The translations under genes and the position numbers were made by a program. Of a DNA stretch of 25,000 nt, positions 20,301 through 25,000 are shown one piece after another (the first letter of the stretch is position 1; each line of letters opens with the position of its first letter). This DNA comes from Theodoxus fluviatilis (Eukaryota; Mollusca; Gastropoda; Cycloneritida; Neritidae): assembly GCA_034096865.1 (NCBI GenBank), contig JAWQFJ010008132.1, positions 35,001 through 60,000 of the forward strand. Reading direction: 5' to 3'. The notes under the pieces are model-generated. The model searched no databases and was not told where the DNA came from. It saw only the letters and a program-made list of their open reading frames with translations.

Positions 20301-20344
20301 GGCAGAAGGAGTAGAAAGGGGAAGGTGGTAGTGTGCAGTCTGCC

Positions 20345-20770
20345 GGTGGCAGGCTCTTACAAAAATGCGGACTCCCTCTTCATCCGGAACCGCGCGGGCC
20401 GGGAAATTGAATACTCGCCTCATCAATAATACGAAAAGCCGGAATGAGAGGCGGTCGCAGCTTCACATAAGGCGGCAGCTCAGGGTGCGGCTAAACCGCC
20501 GATGGAAGGAAAAACTAGAAATATCCCGCAGATCTGCTCTGGAGGAGAAGGCTTACGGAGCCTCCACAAAGAGAGGCCCAGATAACGATCCTGCCTCTCA
20601 TGACGGACTGAAGGGCGGCGGGCGGAGGGCGGCGGGGAAGGAGGAGGATTCTCCGAGAGAGGACATTCAATCAGAGCGGGCGGCGTCCAGGCAGAGGACC
20701 CTCCAGACCGCCTCTCAGCGCCATCCCCCGTCCCCCCGCCTCGGGTGTCCTTTTCGAGTGGCCAGCACCT
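20345..20770. other. CpG-rich segment, possible CpG-island or 5' exon region
   Basis: CpG density rises sharply (CCGCGCGGGCCGG near 20390, GGGCGGCGGGCGG near 20617). A + frame stays open 20365-20913 with a basic, low-complexity product that I do not recognise. GGGCGG sites could bind Sp1. It may be a CpG island near an unseen gene start, but no conserved peptide or splice pattern supports a coding call. Confidence 0.3.
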
Positions 20771-21246
20771 CCCTGAGTGTTGATTCAGTGGCCTCGCACT
20801 GGGATGCAGTATCGGAACCTGCATCGCTCTGGATGCATCTCTCATCTCCCCTTCACCCCTCTACCCACCCACCCCCCACCCCCCACCATTTTTGTTCATT
20901 CCCGCCCTCATAACTATCACCCACGCACACCCGTAACCATCCCTTCATTTTCATCTATTTTATACATACTTCTGCAACCCCTCTGTACACTGTGCTCATC
21001 CCCCTTTCCTCTTTGCCCCAATCCAATTATTCTGCCCCTTACACAGGCCTCCGATACTTGTAAATTATCCCTGTCAGTTTTCTAAGTGATAGGCCTTTTC
21101 ATGCTATTCTTCTCAGCCATTTACATCTCTCGTCCCAATAGTACTTTTCTGCACTCTACAGATAGGTTTTCATCGAACTCAAACACAATATACTTATACA
21201 CGCTTTGCTCATGCAAGAGATCATACTAACACACATATAGGGCATA
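20771..21246. other. Gene-free pyrimidine-rich stretch
   Basis: C-runs occur at about 20863-20888, then ordinary AT-leaning sequence. No gene is seen. Confidence 0.5.
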
Positions 21247-21725
21247 TACGTTTGTACCTACATGCATGCAAGCACACAATGTGCACGTGCATATTTACAC
21301 ACACACACTCACATACACACGCACACACTCACTCACACACACACGCGCGCGCGCGCATATACACACACTACACGCGCGCACGCCCACACTCACATACACA
21401 GTACACGCTGACATACTACACACACACACACATGCTTTTAAACACACACACACACACATACTACACACACACTCAGACACACACACACGCACGCACACAG
21501 AGAAAAACACACACAGAAACAAACACAGAAACACACACAATACACACACATACTACACACACACACACTCACTCAAACACACACACTACTTGCACACATA
21601 CTACACACGCACAAACCCACACACACTACACAGACACTACACACACACAAACACACACACACGCACACGCACACACACGTACTACACACACACACACATG
21701 TACATATACGCAAACATACACTCAC
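21247..21725. repeat. Long interrupted (CA)n block with CATACTACAC motifs
   Basis: CA repeats are interrupted by a recurring TACTACACAC motif and by a GCGCGC block near 21344-21356. The block ends directly at the Penelope fragment. Frames through it (Thr-His repeats) are not genes. The frame through the CA block runs unbroken into the GIY-YIG domain by chance. Confidence 0.93.
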
Positions 21726-21734
21726 ATCATCTGC

Positions 21735-22083
21735 CCAGACTCGACCGTCACCCGAGACAAGACTATCTACCACATCAGGGGACACTACACCTGCGGCTCC
21801 AACAATCTGGTATACCTGATCAGATGCCGCAAAGAGTGCCCTGATGCCTGGTACATGGGTGAGACGGAGCAGACACTGAGACAGCGAATGAACGGGCACA
21901 GGGCCACAATCAGGAATCACGCTCCACTTTCGGTTGCAGAGCACTTCAGCAGTTAGTGTGCTCACGGGACACTTGCAAGACCCACGACGGAGACGTGTGG
22001 TCGAGCAGCAGCTCATCGGGTTTTTCGGCACTCACGAGGCTGGACTGAACCGTGACCTAGGGTTCATGAGCCACTACAAGTGA
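21735..22083 (+). pseudogene. Penelope-like element GIY-YIG endonuclease domain, truncated and frameshifted
   Basis: The first frame gives HYTCGSNNLVYLIRCRKEC, AWYMGETEQTLRQRMNGHRA and SVAEHFSS, then a stop at 21954-21956. A second frame continues with GHLQDPRRRRVVEQQLIGFF and GLNRDLGFMSHYK to a TGA at 22081-22083. The order VYLI-C-x(n)-Y-x-G-E-T-x-x-x-L-x-x-R-x-x-G-H, then HF, H, DL-like and GLNRDLGF, is that of the GIY-YIG nuclease fused to Penelope-like reverse transcriptases. In the intact element this nuclease nicks DNA to prime reverse transcription. The reverse transcriptase part is missing, replaced by the CA block on the left. A frameshift and an apparent loss of ~10 residues between HF and the second half show it is dead. 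Confidence 0.82.
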
Positions 22084-22120
22084 CTCCCCATTCTGAACAC
22101 AGAGATATAGTATCTCTAAC

Positions 22121-23105
22121 ACAGGTTGGTCACGTGACTTCGGCCCCACATTCCAATGATTTTACCAATCAAAATTCAACTGATCAAAAGACCATTGAGA
22201 GTAAAAAGAGACGATTCTATTTCACTCCAATTATTTATCCCGATAGATAAACACAAATTTGGTGTTCTAATAAAACTAATCTATGAGATTTTCAGGAAAT
22301 CATTTGAGAACTACTTATAGCGCGAACATCGTCTATAAGGTTGCAAACTGCCTTCAGCACGTGCGCTTGTCTTTGGAACTAGTCAGTATAAACGCATCGA
22401 AAAGGATTCCTATGGCTCCGGGCTGGTTTCGTGAATCTATGGTTATACTCTCGCAAGTAAATGCTTTCTGGCCAGAACCTGTGGTCTAACTGCCTTCACA
22501 TTGTTTGACGAGCTGCTGAGTCTACACTTCGATCATTCGTGTATCGACTGATCTAGAAGTAGAAGGAAGATTTTACTCACTGTTGTCTCTGTGTTGAACG
22601 TTGATCGAGTCAAAGTTTCTTCTGTAGGAATCCGTCCGATTCCGAAGTTCGATATCATCTGAGAGCTCAGAAGCAGTTTTTCTAAGTTTAATCCTTCTAA
22701 GCATACATTAAATTAATGATTCCTCATCAGTAAAAGCACTCAGCGGGTTTCTGGGTGTATCGTACTATCGGTCCAAAAGATTATCATTATGCAGACGGGA
22801 TTGGTTGCCTTACTCGCACAATGAAGTATAATTGTTGCTGTTGTATTTAAAGTCCTTATAATTAGTAGAGTTCACAATATTGCACTCTTGTGATTCGAAT
22901 TTTACCGCATACAAGTTTTACATTTATGGGAAATCGATGTTTAGAAAATGAACTGACGGAAAGATGGCTGCCAGTATCGAGTGTATCACAACAAGCGGAG
23001 GAATACACTCACGATGTGGCATGCCATTCAGCGTGGCTGAGACTCAGTGTTGAATGGTGGTATGCATGTTGTGGAAGAATTAAGGCTATCACGTGACCAA
23101 CCTGT
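22121..23105. repeat. 17-bp inverted repeat pair bounding ~985 bp
   Basis: ACAGGTTGGTCACGTGA at 22121-22137 is exactly the reverse complement of 23089-23105. Each arm contains the E-box CACGTG (22131-22136, 23090-23095). It could be the terminal inverted repeats of a small DNA element or two matching regulatory sites. No target duplication is evident. The interior (22138-23023) holds no recognised gene. CCAAT boxes (22153-22157, 22165-22169) and AAGATGGCTGCC, a YY1-like site (22961-22972), are promoter-like. Confidence 0.45.
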
Positions 23106-23147
23106 TGCTGAGACTATATGCACTATAGTCTCAGCCACGCTGAATGG
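23024..23147. repeat. Nested inverted repeats: 21-bp arms plus a 12-bp-stem hairpin
   Basis: A 21-bp sequence starting CCATTCAGCGTGG at 23024-23044 is perfectly repeated in inverse at 23127-23147. Within the right arm, GCTGAGACTATA (23107-23118) pairs with TATAGTCTCAGC (23124-23135) across a 5-nt TGCAC loop. So GCTGAGACT occurs twice directly and once inverted. Confidence 0.9.
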
Positions 23148-23600
23148 TGACTCCCGTGCCCCCACGCTTCTTGGGATTCACTCACCCCCTGTGGCCGTGC
23201 TCTGACATGCCTTTCCCGTGCATAGCACCGCCTAGCACGTACCCCTCGTGACTCTATCTACGCGTGTGCGGTTGTTCATGCAGGACTACAGGTCTAGCGA
23301 CCTCTGACTTTGAGTTTGGGTTCTCCTTTTCCCGAGACCCGCATGCGGACTACGGCCCCCCTGCTTTGTCACCCCACCCCCTTTCCCGTTGCGATGTTTT
23401 CACCCGCCGCCGCTGTTGCTGCCTGTATCCAGTGCCGCATACCCCCCTCACTCGAGTGTTTGTGAACTGTTATCACAGGGCCTATTATTTACACGATCGC
23501 ACATAGCCTTTCACTGCACTGACGAAGGAGCCTACTTGGCCCCGAAAGCTCTGCAATAAATTTCTGAAGTTGGACAAGAGTCTCCTTACTTCTTTTGACT
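23148..23600. other. Possible retroelement terminal region with AATAAA
   Basis: CACTGACGAAGGAGCC, TACTTGGCCCCGAAAGCT and GCAATAAA (AATAAA at 23555-23560) follow one another at about 23514-23560. The GACGAAGG...GGCC..GAAA arrangement before a poly(A) signal recalls the terminal regions of Penelope-like elements. With the GIY-YIG remnant upstream, this could be the decayed end of the same element or family. There is no supported gene, although a + frame is open 23264-23506. Confidence 0.3.
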
Positions 23601-23604
23601 CGCT

Positions 23605-23611
23605 CACACAC

Positions 23612-23643
<32 letters not shown>

Positions 23644-23985
23644 ACACGCACACACACACACACAACTTCGCGCTTACAATTGTGCTTGCACTCTGTGACG
23701 CAGGAATAGACGCGGATGAATACGTAAATATATTGTTATGCATACTCTGAAACATATTCGTAGACATATCATGGTCAAGATTATGCATACACACACGCGC
23801 GCGCGCGCACACACACGCACACAATTTTACACGCACACATTTTAACGCAGGAATACACATGAATAGATACATGAGACATGCACACACACACAATGAAACA
23901 CACACACACATACACACACTTTTACGCGCACACTCTGTAACGCAGGAGTGCACACAGATCAATACATAAGTATACTGAAACGTAT
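23605..23985. repeat. CA blocks alternating with three diverged copies of an AACGCAGGAATACAC core
   Basis: CA tracts (about 23605-23662, 23790-23830, 23880-23925) are interleaved with three related cores. They start CTCTGTGACGCAGGAATAG at 23691, TTTAACGCAGGAATACACAT at 23841 and CTCTGTAACGCAGGAGTGC at 23933. Each core is followed by an AATACATAAGTATA-like stretch. It is an old tandem array of about 95-150-bp periods whose CA parts have expanded unequally. Confidence 0.7.
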
Positions 23986-24743
23986 TCTCTTATATACATT
24001 CACTGACACATGCAACAGTCATGCATTATAATACACAAACATAGTCGATACCTAGTTCGACTGAAGAACTCGACCAAGAAAATATATTCGTATGTTGTGA
24101 CTGTCCAAGCAATCGCTGGTGCTTTTGAGGGGACTGACTATCCCTTCTGTGCGGATAACCCCCTGTAAGTTGGGGGTAAGAATAGACGCACGGTGTTTCC
24201 CCATGCGATTCGTAAAAGGCAAATGACAGGGCAAACCTAGACTTGATGTGCTCTTACTCTCACCCGCTCCAATGAATTTCGTGATCAATGGTATTACATG
24301 GTCTGCAAAGGCTGATAGGCCGTAACACCGGTACTCCACCGCCATGAGCATCTGTCCAGATCAAGAAGGTCGTAGCACGCACTGCCAACAGGTGAAGACT
24401 GATCCACTTGAGGTACTTCTGGCTGCCCATTACTCTGTGATCACGCCACCTCGCCACGTCCACTCAACTGAACTCCCCTCCACTGCCAACAGCTTCAGTG
24501 TGATTTGCTGTATCTTCTTGTTCTTGCTTCATCCAAGACTTCACGTCACCTGACAGGGATCATACCAACACTCGCACATCACAGAGCGAGACATTACATG
24601 CCCATGAATACTTCCACGATCAAAAGTTTGGTGGGGAAAAACAACACCAAGGCATTCTCACCCTAGGATTATAGAAATGTTTTTAGAGGAAACAAGGCAC
24701 AACGCACCTGACTGTTTTGGTTTGATCTGGGGCTTCAGTAGTT
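23986..24743. other. No supported gene
   Basis: A string near 24160-24225 (GTAAGTTGGGGGTAAGAATA, then GCGATTCGTAAAAGGC) feels like a dispersed-repeat fragment, but I cannot assign it. Frames at 24344-24553 (+) and 24052-24463 (-) match nothing I know. Confidence 0.4.
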
Positions 24744-24917
24744 ATGTATAAGTACCCTAACACCCGTAAGGCCTCCATAGAAGAAAAGCGAAATAGGAGA
24801 AAGAACAAGGCAGCTGCGACCGACGAGATCTTCTCCTGCGGCAACTGCGACAGGACCTGCCGATCCCGTATCGGACTTCTTAGTCATGAGCGCGCTTGCA
24901 AAGGACGTGGACCATGA
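24744..24917 (+). pseudogene. C-terminal zinc-finger end of a LINE (non-LTR retrotransposon) ORF2, 5'-truncated
   Basis: The 57-codon frame starts just after an in-frame TGA at 24723-24725 and ends at TGA 24915-24917. It has a basic Lys/Arg/Glu linker (EEKRNRRKNKAAATDE) and then IFSCGNCDRTCRSRIGLLSH followed by ERAC. C-x2-C-x3-C-x-SRIGL-x-SH-x3-C is the zinc finger that ends the reverse transcriptase ORF of many marine-invertebrate LINEs. No upstream endonuclease or reverse transcriptase codons remain, as expected after 5' truncation. The hairpin and tandem repeat that follow fit a LINE 3' end. Confidence 0.7.
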
Positions 24918-24927
24918 CCTTCCAGAT

Positions 24928-24941
24928 CTTCGTAAACGAAG
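24928..24941 (+). other. Small hairpin, CTTCG-TAAA-CGAAG
   Basis: A perfect 5-bp stem with a 4-nt loop lies 11 bp after the LINE stop codon. Such short hairpins near the 3' end are recognition elements in some LINE clades. That role here is inferred from position only. Confidence 0.5.
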
Positions 24942-24943
24942 CA

Positions 24944-24999
24944 AAGCCATGATGATAAGTACCATACTGTAAAGCCATGATGATAAGTACCATACTGTA
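24944..24999 (+). repeat. 28-bp tandem repeat, two perfect copies at the window edge
   Basis: AAGCCATGATGATAAGTACC plus ATACTGTA occurs at 24944-24971 and, without change, at 24972-24999. The window ends one base later, so more copies may follow. Its place right after the zinc finger and hairpin suggests a terminal tandem repeat of the LINE. Confidence 0.85.
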
Positions 25000-25000
25000 A

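Noticed and set aside
23514..23590. Hammerhead ribozyme of a Penelope-type terminal repeat (CTGACGA...GAAA)
   Set aside because: The CTGACGA and GAAA core strings and a mismatched stem II are present. The base after GAAA cannot pair correctly next to a U-H cleavage site, and no stem I partner is visible. A motif resemblance only.

Overview
This window is eukaryotic nuclear DNA. It has no operons or ribosome-binding sites. It has long AT-rich non-coding stretches, very long di- and trinucleotide microsatellites, minisatellites and many remnants of retroelements. The mix of a Penelope-type GIY-YIG fragment, a LINE with a C-terminal zinc finger, tRNA-like SINEs and CA/GA tracts suggests a marine invertebrate, most likely a mollusc. 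That is an inference from sequence style, not a match.

The left part (1-6400) has a GA/CT-rich edge and a housekeeping-promoter-like cluster at about 863-1194 (Sp1, ETS, CCAAT and YY1-type sites). A 45-copy 10-bp minisatellite lies at 3441-3890 and a SINE-like tail at about 3960-4180. After a long GT tract comes the best gene feature, a terminal exon at 4742-4860. It encodes the C-terminus of a cationic amino acid transporter of the SLC7A1-4 type, on the + strand. A C-run, a recent 372-bp tandem duplication (5261-5892) and a CA tract follow.

The middle part (6400-14200) is mostly non-coding. It has two unassigned minus-strand reading frames that could be exons (6863-7042 and 7996-8514). A solo-LTR-like block lies at 9486-9806 with TATA and AATAAA signals on the minus strand. 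There is a promoter-like patch near 11386-11528 and a tRNA-like SINE head at 13722-13805.

The right part (14200-25000) is dominated by repeats. Two copies of one ~280-bp SINE lie in opposite orientation at 14228-14512 (-) and 16099-16377 (+). Each has an (AAC)n tail and its own 10-11-bp target-site duplication, and each carries a 73-nt tRNA-like fold. Then come a GAT tract, a 60-copy 16-bp minisatellite (17729-18690), CpG-rich patches and a long CA block. The CA block joins directly to a decayed Penelope GIY-YIG domain (21735-22083), followed by a nested inverted repeat (23024-23147). A truncated LINE end with a zinc finger, a hairpin and a 28-bp tandem repeat closes the window.

The only conserved host protein-coding piece I recognise is the SLC7A exon. 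I found no clearly new biological system. The most novel structural observations are the SINE with an internal tRNA-like fold, and the 10-bp minisatellite that shares a boundary motif with two dispersed single-copy sites.
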